The notes below the pieces were generated by a model. It saw only the letters and a list, made by a program, of their open reading frames with translations. It was not told where the DNA came from and searched no databases. Below are positions 15,738 to 23,902 of a stretch of DNA of 64,000 bases, piece by piece. Position 1 is the stretch's first letter. Each line of letters opens with the position of its first letter. The DNA comes from Gillisella terrae (GTDB lineage Bacteria > Pseudomonadota > Alphaproteobacteria > Rhizobiales > Rhizobiaceae): contig NZ_SSOA01000005.1 of NCBI RefSeq assembly GCF_004801395.1, positions 172,754-236,753 on the forward strand, given 5' to 3'. The translations under genes and the position numbers were made by a program.

Positions 15738-16292
15738 GGCTGACGGCCTGATGACGGCCGCAGTGTGAGCATCAGGGCCAAAATCGCCCTCGCCATCAAT
15801 ACCAAGCAGTTCTTGCAGCCGAGCGCGTGCCCGATTGATTCGGCTTTTGATTGTTCCAACGGCGCAGTTGCAGATTTCTGCGGCTTCATCGTAGCTGAAG
15901 CCCGATGCAGACACGAGAATGATCGCTTCGCGCTGGTCGTCGGACAATTCAGCAAGGGCCTTTTTGAAATCTTCCATATCCATCGCGCCGTGCTGGCTCG
16001 GCTGGACGGCCATTTGCGATGTGTAAATATCGTCTGGGTCGCCAATCTCGCGTCCGCGCTTGCGCATCTGCGAGTAAAATTCGTTGCGAAGAATGGTAAA
16101 AAGCCATGCTTTAATATTGGTGCCGGGCTCGAAACTACTTTGTTTGGCCCACGCCTTCATGATGGTCTCTTGCAACAGATCGTCTGCTCGATCAGGGACG
16201 CCTGACAGCGACAATGCAAACGCACGCAGACTTGGAATGCTCGCCAAAAGAAGTCGTTTGAAATCGTGATCGCTCGGAGCTGTATCAGTCAT
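15729..16292 (-). CDS. ecfG: General stress response ECF sigma factor EcfG
   Basis: 187-residue ECF15-type sigma factor. Region 2 contains 'RADDLLQETIMKAWAKQ' and 'KAWLFTILRNEFYSQMRKR'; region 4 contains 'LSDDQREAIILVSASGFSYDEAAEI' and 'GTIKSRINRARARL'. Start 16292 overlaps the nepR stop by 8 bp, the usual nepR-ecfG coupling. It directs RNA polymerase to GGAAC-N16-CGTT promoters, several of which are visible in this window, including one before nepR (autoregulation). NepR holds it inactive until phosphorylated PhyR sequesters NepR. Confidence 0.95.
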   Translation of the reverse strand: MTDTAPSDHDFKRLLLASIPSLRAFALSLSGVPDRADDLLQETIMKAWAKQSSFEPGTNIKAWLFTILRNEFYSQMRKRGREIGDPDDIYTSQMAVQPSQHGAMDMEDFKKALAELSDDQREAIILVSASGFSYDEAAEICNCAVGTIKSRINRARARLQELLGIDGEGDFGPDAHTAAVIRPSALS

Positions 16293-16491
16293 CGGATTTC
16301 TTCCTTGCCGCGGCACTCGCTTTTTCGGCCTGGTCCAATTTATCCAATAGCATCAACAAATTATCAGGTACGGCTTCCTGCTCCAGCTCCTGATAAAATT
16401 TTCTAAGCTGTTTCGAAATGCCGTCGTTCTGACCGGCTTGCGATGGCGGCGATCCTTGATTACTGTTGTCTACTGTATTGTTCATCGTCAC
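16285..16491 (-). CDS. nepR: Anti-sigma factor NepR
   Basis: 68 residues with the diagnostic NepR core 'ISKQLRKFYQELEQEAVPDNLLMLLDKLDQAE' split over two helices, flanked by polar, probably disordered tails. NepR binds EcfG and, on stress, the sigma-like domain of PhyR (partner switching). The start may be 16491 or the second ATG at 16485. It forms an operon with ecfG, driven by a strong GSR promoter about 30 bp upstream. Confidence 0.93.
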   Translation of the reverse strand: MTMNNTVDNSNQGSPPSQAGQNDGISKQLRKFYQELEQEAVPDNLLMLLDKLDQAEKASAAARKKSDD

Positions 16492-16517
16492 TGCTTTCTA
16501 ACATAGCTTTTCACGAA

Positions 16518-16542
16518 AACGCGGATCGGCCATTTAAGTTCC
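16518..16542 (-). promoter_or_regulatory. EcfG-dependent promoter of nepR-ecfG
   Basis: On the minus strand GGAAC (16542-16538), a 16-nt spacer and CGTT (16521-16518). This is an exact match to the alphaproteobacterial general stress promoter consensus and is correctly placed for nepR. Confidence 0.9.
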
Positions 16543-16744
16543 GTGGTTTGTAAAAATTGCGTTTCTGTCCTTGATTTTTTCCAACCAACCTTCTTGTTGT
16601 CTGGTGCTGTGGCAGCTCTGATCAGATATGGCACACAAAGGATGCTTCAACATTTTAAAAATGCTGCAAAAAATACTTCAGAAACGGCCTGCGGTTTTTT
16701 CAATATTATAGATGCATTCGTTTCGAAATAAATCATGTTCTGTC

Positions 16745-16769
16745 GGAACAATCATCTATCGATGGCGTT
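16745..16769 (+). promoter_or_regulatory. EcfG-dependent promoter of the DUF1328 gene
   Basis: GGAAC (16745-16749), a 16-nt spacer and CGTT (16766-16769), 31 bp before the start codon of the small membrane protein. Same spacing as the nepR, phyR, DUF883 and CHASE3-kinase promoters. Confidence 0.88.
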
Positions 16770-16799
16770 TATCTCCCAGAAAACAAGAGGAGAGACGTC

Positions 16800-16964
16800 A
16801 TGCTTTACTATTCACTCGTATTTCTTGTTGTAGCCCTGATTGCCGCAGCCCTTGGCTTCGGGGGCATCGCAGGTGCATCTGTCGGAATTGCAAAAATTCT
16901 ATTCTTCATCTTCATCGCGTTGTTTATCATTTCCTTGGTGTTTGGTGGTTTCCGCCGAACTTAA
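16800..16964 (+). CDS. DUF1328 (YtjA-like) small membrane protein
   Basis: 54 residues, [20 protein letters not shown] at the start and FGGFRRT at the end. Two hydrophobic segments are joined by [12 protein letters not shown], the DUF1328 pattern. GAGGAGA precedes the ATG. It has its own GSR promoter and a downstream rho-independent terminator, so it is a monocistronic stress-induced gene. Family members are tiny inner-membrane proteins of unknown function that are often stress-induced in alphaproteobacteria. Confidence 0.88.
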   Translation: MLYYSLVFLVVALIAAALGFGGIAGASVGIAKILFFIFIALFIISLVFGGFRRT

Positions 16965-16992
16965 GATTTGAAGATACAGACGTGTGATGAAT

Positions 16993-17022
16993 AAACACCG
17001 CGGCTTGATTGTCGCGGTGTTT
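16993..17022 (+). terminator. Rho-independent terminator after the DUF1328 gene
   Basis: Perfect 10-bp stem AAACACCGCG (16993-17002) / CGCGGTGTTT (17013-17022) with a 10-nt loop and a T-rich 3' end (TTTTCTC). Confidence 0.8.
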
Positions 17023-17077
17023 TCTCGATACTATAATTGAACAATCTTTATGTGTATTGCGAGATACGAGTTTGTCA

Positions 17078-17102
17078 GGGAAAAGTGGAATCCGGTTTTC
17101 CC
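17078..17102. repeat. GGGAAAA..TTTTCCC palindromic repeat
   Basis: GGGAAAA (17078-17084) pairs with TTTTCCC (17096-17102) around GTGGAATCCGG. The same short element occurs at 351-374 (inverted) and 13976-14000. It lies in the non-coding stretch 16965-17224, where no gene is seen. Confidence 0.55.
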
Positions 17103-17224
17103 GGATAAACAAATGAAAACAAGGAAAGCGACAGTCTGTTTGGATAAATTGAATCTGAAACAGGCTTCATATTTTTTCTGTGTCTAAAATATCGTTTATT
17201 CAGAACAATAAAGCGCGACATGCT

Positions 17225-17527
17225 TTAGAAGAAAGCCCTGCCCCTTGAAGGCGTGAGAGTTTCACCTTCCAGCCGGGATGGGCTCGTGGTTTCAACGTCG
17301 CGCTTGATGTCGATGCGAGGTCTTTTCGCCAATAAATCACCGTTGACAGAATTGCACTCGCCATAAATTTTAAATCCGGGGACGGTGACTTTGCGTATCT
17401 CATCCTCCCGCTGCGCAGCACAGGCCATTGCACTGTCATAGGATATAACCCGGACGGGTTCGCTCACGCAGGTTGTCCCGCTTGCCGGGCAAGCGATAAG
17501 CACAAGAACCGCTGCAAAATTCCCCAT
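17225..17527 (-). CDS. Small exported hypothetical protein
   Basis: About 100 residues from ATG 17527 (GGGG six bases upstream; an in-frame ATG at 17539 is possible). A signal-peptide-like start, MGNFAAVLVLIACPASG, ends near a cysteine-containing TTCVSEPV stretch, so a lipoprotein is conceivable but no clear lipobox is present. The mature region has three cysteines and a basic, proline- and serine-rich tail. No family recognised. A weaker GSR-like promoter lies upstream. Confidence 0.5.
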   Translation of the reverse strand: MGNFAAVLVLIACPASGTTCVSEPVRVISYDSAMACAAQREDEIRKVTVPGFKIYGECNSVNGDLLAKRPRIDIKRDVETTSPSRLEGETLTPSRGRAFF

Positions 17528-17652
17528 AATATGCCCCATCCTTGGTCCCGAACCGAAATGTAAAGATCGGCTCGTGGATTGCCCCGCTGCTAAAGCAGAA
17601 ATTGACAACACCGTGCCTTTAAATTTGCACTGTGTTCAAACGCTTTGAGAGA

Positions 17653-17677
17653 AACAAAATAGAAGGGGTTTTGTTCC
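17653..17677 (-). promoter_or_regulatory. Weak EcfG-like promoter
   Basis: On the minus strand GGAAC (17677-17673), a 16-nt spacer and TGTT (17656-17653), one base off CGTT, about 125 bp before the 17527 start. Spacing matches the strong sites; the -10 mismatch and distance lower confidence. Confidence 0.4.
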
Positions 17678-17703
17678 TGAATTTTGCCGTGTTTTCGCCA
17701 TTT

Positions 17704-18690
17704 TTATGGCTGGCGGATGAGATCATGGATGAAGCGCAGCTTGTTGATGACCGGATCAGTTAGCACAAACGGATAGAGATCCGGCTGCCCCATAGCCCGA
17801 TTGAGCGCGTTAACGGAGACGGTCAGCGGAATCCAAATCTTGATCATCTCATCAAACGGCATATCTGCATCTGATCCGTCAATCCTTGCCAACCCATGAG
17901 AAATCGCCGTCTCAAGGCTATCGGCAATATGCAGATAATGCGCCCAGCTTTCTGCAAAGTCCTCGTGTGGGTGGCTGGACGCATAGGCACTGATAAACTG
18001 CTCCTGCCAGTTGGGGGCAGGCCCATTGGCATAATAGGTTTTCAAGGCCTGTTGATAGTCGTCACGTTCGTCGCCGAACATTGCTCTGGCCTGATCAACC
18101 TGACCTTTCTTTTCAACCAGTTGTTTCCAATAATAATGGCCCGATTCATGGCGGTAATGTCCCAGCAGCGTGCGAATAGGTTCGCAAAATGCGTTGCGCC
18201 GCGCTTCGCGTTCCGAGCCGTCGGCCTCGGCGACATCAATGGTGATGAGACCATTGCTGTGCCCAGTCATAATGGAATCTTTGGGGTCATCTGACCAATC
18301 CGCCAGCAATTCAAAGGCCAACCCATTTTCCGGGTCTTGAATGCGTGAAACAATCGGCAACCCGAGATGGAAAACTCCGTAGAGAAAATACCGTTTGGCG
18401 GCCTCCAGCCGCCGCCAACGCTCAAGATTGGCCTCATCCGACAGGTCTGGCACCATGCTGCTCAGCCGACAGGAGAAGCAATAGGGTGAGCCATCCGTTT
18501 CATTTACCAGCCAGTTACATCCGCCTTTTTCGGCGTTTGCGCAAACCAGAAAGCCAGCAGGTGGCGCATCCTGATAGGCCACCATCTCTGCGCGGGATGG
18601 TATGTAACCGAGTGATCGCGCGCAGGCCACGCAACTAAAGCTGTCGAAGAAAACCGGATTTTCACAGCCGGTGCAATGGAATAGCTTCAT
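17704..18690 (-). CDS. Zinc-ribbon and putative zinc metallopeptidase protein (COG4307-like)
   Basis: 328 residues. An N-terminal cysteine-rich region has several pairs (FHCTGC, FSCVAC, GGCNW, YCFSC), likely binding two zincs as a zinc ribbon. The central HESGHYYW (H-E-x-x-H) matches a metallopeptidase zinc site, followed by 'DFAESWAHYLHI' with a likely third ligand. This architecture is conserved in bacteria, often near stress genes, without a known substrate. Start 18690 was chosen for its GAGG site. It lies in the stress island but shows no GSR promoter of its own. Confidence 0.75.
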   Translation of the reverse strand: MKLFHCTGCENPVFFDSFSCVACARSLGYIPSRAEMVAYQDAPPAGFLVCANAEKGGCNWLVNETDGSPYCFSCRLSSMVPDLSDEANLERWRRLEAAKRYFLYGVFHLGLPIVSRIQDPENGLAFELLADWSDDPKDSIMTGHSNGLITIDVAEADGSEREARRNAFCEPIRTLLGHYRHESGHYYWKQLVEKKGQVDQARAMFGDERDDYQQALKTYYANGPAPNWQEQFISAYASSHPHEDFAESWAHYLHIADSLETAISHGLARIDGSDADMPFDEMIKIWIPLTVSVNALNRAMGQPDLYPFVLTDPVINKLRFIHDLIRQP

Positions 18691-18783
18691 GATGTCCTCT
18701 TTCCCAGCGCGAAGCACACCGCTGATCTCGACAGATCCGGTGTTTCGCGCCGCACAATGCCATAAACGGGAAGTCTTCCTGGG

Positions 18784-19776
18784 CTATTCGCTCACGTCGA
18801 CAGGGAATTTCAGATCGTAGAAAATGCCACGATGATCAATTGAGTAAATGGCTTGACCGTTGACCGAAACAGGCACGACCTTTTCCAGGACCGTGCTGCC
18901 AAACCGGGCTTTCAGTTGTTGGTCGGCAGCCTGCGATGCGTCTGGCAGATCTTCTTCCCATCCCACATTGATGTACGGTTTGCCATCAACCTGCTCCAGA
19001 TGACAGGACACGCGAATGGACCCGGCAACGTCCAGCCCTCCGCCATAATTGATTGAATTGACAATCAATTCATGCAGGGCCAATCCGATATGCATCGCGG
19101 CATTGGGAGACAGCAGGATATTCTGCCCCGACATTTTAATTTGGGCGACTTTGCCTGGATTGCTGAGCTCAAGCTGCGCGTTCAGCAGGTCCATAAAGCC
19201 AACGCCGCGCCACTCTGACTCCGTGACAATATCCTGCGCTTTGGAGAGAGCGTAGAGCCGTCCCCGGAATTTTTGCAGGAAATTATCAAGCGTTCCAGAA
19301 AAGCGCGCTGTTTGCGAGGCAATTCCCTGCACAACGGCGAGAAGGTTTTTGGAGCGGTGGCTCACCTCCATCAACAACATCCGCAAGGCGCGTTCGCGCC
19401 GCCGCTCTTCTGTCTTGTCTTCAATGGACATGATGGAGTAGAGGCCATGTCCGGGTATAGACACTTTGCGACAGCGAAATTCAAAGACGCCCTTTTCGGC
19501 AAGGTCAATCTCAAGCGTGGCATGATCGCCCGCCTTGAGAAGTTTGCTTCGCAAATTCAACAGGCGGTCGGCAATCGCTTCGCCAAAAATCGCAATATCG
19601 GTTGGTGGATTATCGGAGTCTGTTCGCCATATCGCGGGAAGGCCAGTGATACACATGCACCGACCCGCGTCATTATAAAGCAAATAGCAGGCACCCAGAT
19701 CGATCAACGCATGAATAAAGAAATCGCGTGAAACCGCTTCAATTTCTCCTGGCTCGACCCATGAAAATCTCCGCAC
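18784..19776 (-). CDS. HisKA_2/HWE-family sensor histidine kinase
   Basis: 330 residues. The N-terminal ~120 residues look like a PAS-type sensor ('YLLYNDAGRCMCITGLPAIW'). The dimerisation domain has the phospho-acceptor in EVSHRSKNLLAVVQ (H140). The ATP-binding N-box is ALHELIVNSINYG and the late motif FGSTVLEKVVP. No membrane segments, so cytoplasmic. HWE/HisKA_2 kinases next to phyR commonly phosphorylate PhyR to start the general stress response; that role is inferred from position 165 bp downstream of phyR on the same strand. Confidence 0.88.
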   Translation of the reverse strand: MRRFSWVEPGEIEAVSRDFFIHALIDLGACYLLYNDAGRCMCITGLPAIWRTDSDNPPTDIAIFGEAIADRLLNLRSKLLKAGDHATLEIDLAEKGVFEFRCRKVSIPGHGLYSIMSIEDKTEERRRERALRMLLMEVSHRSKNLLAVVQGIASQTARFSGTLDNFLQKFRGRLYALSKAQDIVTESEWRGVGFMDLLNAQLELSNPGKVAQIKMSGQNILLSPNAAMHIGLALHELIVNSINYGGGLDVAGSIRVSCHLEQVDGKPYINVGWEEDLPDASQAADQQLKARFGSTVLEKVVPVSVNGQAIYSIDHRGIFYDLKFPVDVSE

Positions 19777-19941
19777 CTGATCATTCTCCGATTTTCAGTC
19801 ATTCCAGTTTTATCGCCGTCGGAACGGCGCACATCGTAGGCGAAATGGCTGGCACAACAAGGCTCTATCAGGACGTAGGGTCAAACTCTCATCCTGATAA
19901 ACGTTTCTTCTGCGGCCTTTTCTAGTCTTCGTGATGAGCAA

Positions 19942-20736
19942 TCACGCAAGTTCCTTTTGCCGGACATTGAAAAACAAAGCCTGACTGATCAGCGCTTTGA
20001 CCATGTCGGGGTTAAACGGCTTGGTGACCAGAAACGCTGGTTCAGGGCGCTGACCTGTCAAAAGCCGTTCTGGAAATGCGGTAATGAAGATCACTGGAAT
20101 AGTATCCACACTCAGAATGTCGTTTACCGCGTCAATGCCGGAGCTTCCATCTGCAAGTTGAATATCTGCCAAAATCATCTTCGGCTGGGTTGCGTTAAAC
20201 AGCTTCACAGCTTCGGCATGGGTCCGCGCGATGCCCGTCACACGATGGCCCATGCTTTCCACCATCTGCTCAATGTCCATCGCAATCAGAGGCTCATCCT
20301 CAATGATCATGATCTCGGTTGCCACCTGCTCGGCAATCTGGCGGGATGCTTCATCGATCAGAGCAGAGAAATCATCCTCGCCGACGCCGAGAATCTCTGC
20401 CGCTTCACTGGGAGAAAAGCCTTCCAGAGAGACAAGAAGAAACGCAATCCGCTCGGTTTTGGGCAAATTCAAAAGGTTGTCTGCTGCGCGCCGCTCCCAG
20501 GCGAAGGGCGATTCCTGCGGCGTAACAACCACATCGAGACGATCGAAAATCTGGGCAAAAAGTTTGTAGACCGCAATTTTATCATTGGCTGCGGTTGGAA
20601 AAATGGACAGATCGGCAATCAACGCCTCTAGCGCCGCCGCCACATAAGCATCGCCTGAAGATTGTGAACCGGTAACGGCACGGGCAAAGCGCCGCAGATA
20701 AGGAAGATGAGCTGCAACACGCGCTGTCAACGACAT
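19942..20736 (-). CDS. phyR: General stress response anti-anti-sigma regulator PhyR
   Basis: 264 residues. An N-terminal sigma-like domain (residues 5-135, with a region-4-like segment 'GFSPSEAAEILGVGEDDF') precedes a C-terminal receiver (142-262) with acidic pair ED in MIIEDEP, phospho-acceptor D191 in ILADIQ and K239 in VTKPF. Phosphorylation exposes the sigma-like domain, which captures NepR and frees EcfG. All key residues are intact. An exact GSR promoter precedes it, giving positive feedback. The kinase gene follows on the same strand. Confidence 0.95.
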   Translation of the reverse strand: MSLTARVAAHLPYLRRFARAVTGSQSSGDAYVAAALEALIADLSIFPTAANDKIAVYKLFAQIFDRLDVVVTPQESPFAWERRAADNLLNLPKTERIAFLLVSLEGFSPSEAAEILGVGEDDFSALIDEASRQIAEQVATEIMIIEDEPLIAMDIEQMVESMGHRVTGIARTHAEAVKLFNATQPKMILADIQLADGSSGIDAVNDILSVDTIPVIFITAFPERLLTGQRPEPAFLVTKPFNPDMVKALISQALFFNVRQKELA

Positions 20737-20788
20737 TAATACTCTCCAGTCTTTCTATTTTTAAGGCGCAATTGCCCCACTCGATCAT

Positions 20789-20813
20789 AACGAGTTGCAT
20801 TCAAAAAAGTTCC
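20789..20813 (-). promoter_or_regulatory. EcfG-dependent promoter of phyR
   Basis: On the minus strand GGAAC (20813-20809), a 16-nt spacer and CGTT (20792-20789), 53 bp before the phyR start. Exact consensus. Confidence 0.9.
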
Positions 20814-20916
20814 GCCGTCGAGACATTTTTTTCTATATTTTTTTAATGCAGAATTACCTCATGTTTTGCGCTCAAGCGGGTGCTTAAAGCTCACCCCACC
20901 GTCCGGGTTTACGGGC

Positions 20917-21135
20917 TTATAATTTGGCACCAAGGTCTGCGAGAGCTTTTTCAATATTGCGCAATGTGTCATTAAGGCCATCATCGTCAATCATAGGGCT
21001 TTCGGAAGCCGTTCGCTGTTCTGCGCGACCGTGCTCATAAAGACCCTTCAAGGCTTCAATCTTTTCTCCTCTTGTCAGATTTTCATCGTTGAGGAGATCC
21101 TGCATGCGGGTTGGAAGATCGTCTACGGTTTCCAT
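20917..21135 (-). CDS. Small acidic hypothetical protein
   Basis: 72 residues, soluble, mainly helical and acidic ('LPTRMQDLLNDENLTRGEKIEALKGL'), ending 'IEKALADLGAKL'. A GGAGC site precedes the ATG. It is probably the last gene of the DUF883/holin-like operon, which a GSR promoter drives. No known domain; the helical repeats suggest a small structural or regulatory partner. Confidence 0.6.
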   Translation of the reverse strand: METVDDLPTRMQDLLNDENLTRGEKIEALKGLYEHGRAEQRTASESPMIDDDGLNDTLRNIEKALADLGAKL

Positions 21136-21248
21136 TGGCTGCTCCTTTCATCTCCACGCATTGGGAGAAAAACCAACCTTTAAATGCGATTTCGAGGGTG
21201 GCACCATGTCTTCGGCGCGTCTTTTCACGCATTGCTTCTTTTAAAGCT

Positions 21249-21683
21249 TCATTTGGATTTGGCACTTTTCGTCACGGCAAAGGCGGCGAGCGCCACGCAT
21301 GCCAGCGTCAAAACAGGCTTGTTGCGCACCAGTTCGGGCAAGATGCCAAGCGCTGTTTCTGCCAATTGTAATTCCGGTGACACGCTGGCGCGCAGTCTCT
21401 GTATCTCCAGTTGGCGTCGTTCAGCCCGCCGGTTCAGAAGGCTGGTCACGCCCCAAGCGAGCAGGCAAAGTATAAGTGAGCCTGCCGCAATCGCCATGCT
21501 GGCGTTGACCGGGCCGTAGATATTGGCAACAGCAAACCATGCCGCAACCACCAGCGCGACATAGGCGGTTACCATGAAGAGCACGATCAAGGCTCCTCCT
21601 GCCGCATTGCGTTGGACTGCCCGTGCTTGTGGCACGATACGTCCCATCAGTGCGGATAGAATGTGACCGGCGGCATCGCCCAT
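21249..21683 (-). CDS. Holin-like small membrane protein (phage_holin_3_6/DUF1469 type)
   Basis: 144 residues. Two long hydrophobic segments ('ALIVLFMVTAYVALVVAAWFAV' and 'ASMAIAAGSLILCLLAWGVTSLL') are followed by a charged helix and a third shorter hydrophobic stretch near the C-terminus. This pattern is usual for YqjE/DUF1469 proteins encoded beside DUF883 (YqjD/ElaB) proteins. Such pairs are stress-induced inner-membrane proteins, sometimes ribosome- or envelope-associated. It follows the DUF883 gene by 14 bp in one operon. Confidence 0.75.
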   Translation of the reverse strand: MGDAAGHILSALMGRIVPQARAVQRNAAGGALIVLFMVTAYVALVVAAWFAVANIYGPVNASMAIAAGSLILCLLAWGVTSLLNRRAERRQLEIQRLRASVSPELQLAETALGILPELVRNKPVLTLACVALAAFAVTKSAKSK

Positions 21684-21697
21684 AATAACTCTCCAGC

Positions 21698-22054
21698 TTA
21701 GCGGCGTGACGACAGCAGTGCAGCAATAAAGCCAATTCCGGCTGCTATACCCACGGACGCAAGCGGATTGCGACGAATCTGTGCTTCAAGGTCGCTTTCA
21801 GCGGCGACAATACGATCCTTGATGTCGGATGCAGCAGCAGAAGACCGCTGAGAGATTTCCTCTGCAATGGACCGCGCCTGTTGCTGTGCTTCGTCGAGCT
21901 TGCCATTGCTGAAACTGGCGACGATTTTCGTCAGCGCCGCAATCTCGGCACTCAGCTTTTCGAGCTGCTGTTCAACATCGGCCGAATTTGCGTAGTCGAT
22001 TTTCTTGGCATCGTTTGCTTGCGAAGTTGATGCTTCGGGCTTGAGAGCAGCCAT
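21698..22054 (-). CDS. DUF883 (ElaB/YqjD) family membrane-anchored protein
   Basis: 118 residues. A long charged, probably coiled-coil helix (residues about 25-90, 'VEQQLEKLSAEIAALTKIV') ends in the family signature 'RRNPLASVGIAAGIGFIAALLSSRR', a C-terminal membrane anchor with a GxxxG pattern. ElaB/YqjD relatives are stationary-phase inner-membrane proteins. Here the gene begins an operon behind an exact GSR promoter, so stress induction is likely. Confidence 0.85.
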   Translation of the reverse strand: MAALKPEASTSQANDAKKIDYANSADVEQQLEKLSAEIAALTKIVASFSNGKLDEAQQQARSIAEEISQRSSAAASDIKDRIVAAESDLEAQIRRNPLASVGIAAGIGFIAALLSSRR

Positions 22055-22097
22055 GACTGTTTCCTTTTCGCTATGTCAAACTGAGTTATTGTCCAAT

Positions 22098-22122
22098 AAC
22101 GTGGGGTGTAGAGTTTTGTTCC
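22098..22122 (-). promoter_or_regulatory. EcfG-dependent promoter of the DUF883 operon
   Basis: On the minus strand GGAAC (22122-22118), a 16-nt spacer and CGTT (22101-22098), 44 bp before the DUF883 start. Exact consensus. Confidence 0.9.
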
Positions 22123-22184
22123 CTAGCCTTTTGCGAGGGCTTTTGGGTGTCTCGACATGAATCAACCATGCTGTAGAAAGAGCG

Positions 22185-22209
22185 GGAACTTTGTGTACTT
22201 GGCCGCGTT
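22185..22209 (+). promoter_or_regulatory. EcfG-dependent promoter of the CHASE3 kinase operon
   Basis: GGAAC (22185-22189), a 16-nt spacer and CGTT (22206-22209) on the plus strand, divergent from the DUF883 promoter 63 bp away. The leader to the kinase is about 170-200 nt long and contains 15-nt direct repeats at 22287-22331. Confidence 0.82.
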
Positions 22210-22286
22210 GAGGGGCTGTTGTGATTGTGTCATGCAAGATATGGACGGTTCGTTAGAGTAATCCCTTGCGCTAAATCAATCCGTGT

Positions 22287-22331
22287 TTTGATCTTGCCCC
22301 GTTTGATCTTGCCCTGTTTGATGTTGGGAGA
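22287..22331 (+). repeat. Three 15-nt direct repeats in the kinase leader
   Basis: TTTGATCTTGCCCCG, TTTGATCTTGCCCTG and a diverged third unit beginning TTTGATGTTGGG are head-to-tail. They lie in the 5' leader of the CHASE3 kinase gene, downstream of its GSR promoter. No function assigned. Confidence 0.6.
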
Positions 22332-22390
22332 AATCAAAAAGGCAATGATGATGATGGGCTTTCGTTCGGAGTATTCTCCGGGAACCTGAT

Positions 22391-23902
22391 GTGAATTGGA
22401 CGCATGACATTATGAAGATAAAAAGAAAGTTTATCCATTCATCTCTTCTGATGGTGGTTGCGGGCATCTCCCTTCTTTTGGCGATTGTTGGATCTACGCT
22501 CGTCTTGATCAGCAATACGCGCGATTCATTTGATGTTCTGGTCAATGAACGTGCGGTGCGCAGTGCCGCCGCCGATCTTTTTAGTCTTATACAGGATGCA
22601 GAAAGTGGGCAGCGCGGATACCTGCTCACCAATGACGCTAAATTCCTCAGCCCTTACAAGGAAGCAACGAAGGATGTGGCAGCGGCAGTTGATAATCTCG
22701 TTGCGCTGACAGCAAAACGCCCCAAGTATAAAGCCCTGGTCGACCCCATTCCTTCGCAGACAAACGCCAAACTCAACGAGTTGGCGACAACCTTGACCTT
22801 GGCCGCCGACGGCAAAAAGGCAGAGGCCATGGCGATTGTGCGTGATGGGCATGGCCAGAATTTGATGAACACTCTGCGCGCGCAGTTGCAGGCGATTATT
22901 GACCTGTCTGATGCCAATATCCATGCCAGCATCAATCAGCAGGTCACTGGATCAGATCAGATGAAATGGATCATGATTGGTGCTGCGGTGGCCATCATTG
23001 TCATTTTGGCCATTTCGATTTTGACGATTCGGCAATATATACACTCGATCAATGAGGCGCGCGAGGAAGTACAGAAGTTCAATACAGCGCTGGAAATGCG
23101 GGTAGAAGAGCGCACACAGGATCTGGTGCGCGCCAATCAGGAAGTGCAGCGCTTTGCCTATATCGTTACCCATGATCTGCGCGCGCCGCTGGTCAACATC
23201 ATGGGCTTTACCACGGAGTTGGAAAACTCCCTGACGATGATGCAAAACTATGTGCTGGCCGATGGCGCACCGCTGAGCCAGGATGATATTGCCCGTGCCC
23301 GTGAAGCGGCAGCAGAGGACGTGCCGGAGGCCCTGCGCTTTATCCGTTCCTCGACATCGAAAATGGACGGGTTGATCAACGCGATCTTGAAAATTTCACG
23401 CGATGGTCGCAGGCAGTTGAAGCCTGAAATGGTTGATATCCGTGCGATTGCCGAAAACAGCGTCAACAGCTTGAAGCATCTCATTGATGCCGCCGATGGC
23501 GAGGTGCAAATCTCCCCTTCCCCGCTGCATGCTGTTAATGATCGCCTGTCTCTTGAGCAAATCTTTACCAACCTGGTGGATAATGCCATCAAATACCGTT
23601 CCCCTCAGCGGCCATTGAAGATAAGTGTGACCACAAAACGGGCGGGCGGATTTATTGAAGCAACCGTTGAAGACAACGGGCGCGGAATAGCTGAGGCCGA
23701 TCATGAGCGGGTGTTTGAACTTTTCCGCCGGGCCGGCCAGCAAAACCAGACCGGTGATGGTATAGGATTGGCACATGTCAGGTCTTTGGCGCGCAATCTC
23801 GGCGGCGATATTTCTGTTCGCTCCGAGCTTGGCAAGGGATCGGCATTCACACTCACGGTGCCCGCAGATTTATCGGTCGTCCTAAGGAGAGTTGGCGTAT
23901 GA
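22391..23902 (+). CDS. CHASE3-domain sensor histidine kinase
   Basis: About 503 residues from GTG 22391, or 496 from ATG 22412; neither has a strong ribosome site. The first transmembrane helix (VVAGISLLLAIVGSTLVLI) is followed by a periplasmic CHASE3 domain of about 140 residues ('DAESGQRGYLLTNDAKFL' is the hallmark), a second helix (IGAAVAIIVILAISIL), a short coiled coil and a kinase core. The phospho-acceptor is in FAYIVTHDLRAPL (H261 in GTG numbering), and the ATP-site motifs are NLVDNAIKYR and DNGRGI. It overlaps the response-regulator gene by 4 bp (ATGA) and is preceded by a GSR promoter. Confidence 0.9.
   Translation: MNWTHDIMKIKRKFIHSSLLMVVAGISLLLAIVGSTLVLISNTRDSFDVLVNERAVRSAAADLFSLIQDAESGQRGYLLTNDAKFLSPYKEATKDVAAAVDNLVALTAKRPKYKALVDPIPSQTNAKLNELATTLTLAADGKKAEAMAIVRDGHGQNLMNTLRAQLQAIIDLSDANIHASINQQVTGSDQMKWIMIGAAVAIIVILAISILTIRQYIHSINEAREEVQKFNTALEMRVEERTQDLVRANQEVQRFAYIVTHDLRAPLVNIMGFTTELENSLTMMQNYVLADGAPLSQDDIARAREAAAEDVPEALRFIRSSTSKMDGLINAILKISRDGRRQLKPEMVDIRAIAENSVNSLKHLIDAADGEVQISPSPLHAVNDRLSLEQIFTNLVDNAIKYRSPQRPLKISVTTKRAGGFIEATVEDNGRGIAEADHERVFELFRRAGQQNQTGDGIGLAHVRSLARNLGGDISVRSELGKGSAFTLTVPADLSVVLRRVGV

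Noticed and set aside
21083..21265. 60-codon GTG-started frame between the holin-like gene and the 72-residue gene
   Set aside because: Overlaps both neighbours and extends 53 bp into the start of the downstream gene; no ribosome site or domain.
21249..21683. Prophage holin
   Set aside because: The holin-like pattern is shared by YqjE/DUF1469 stress proteins; it sits in a DUF883 operon with a GSR promoter and no phage genes nearby.
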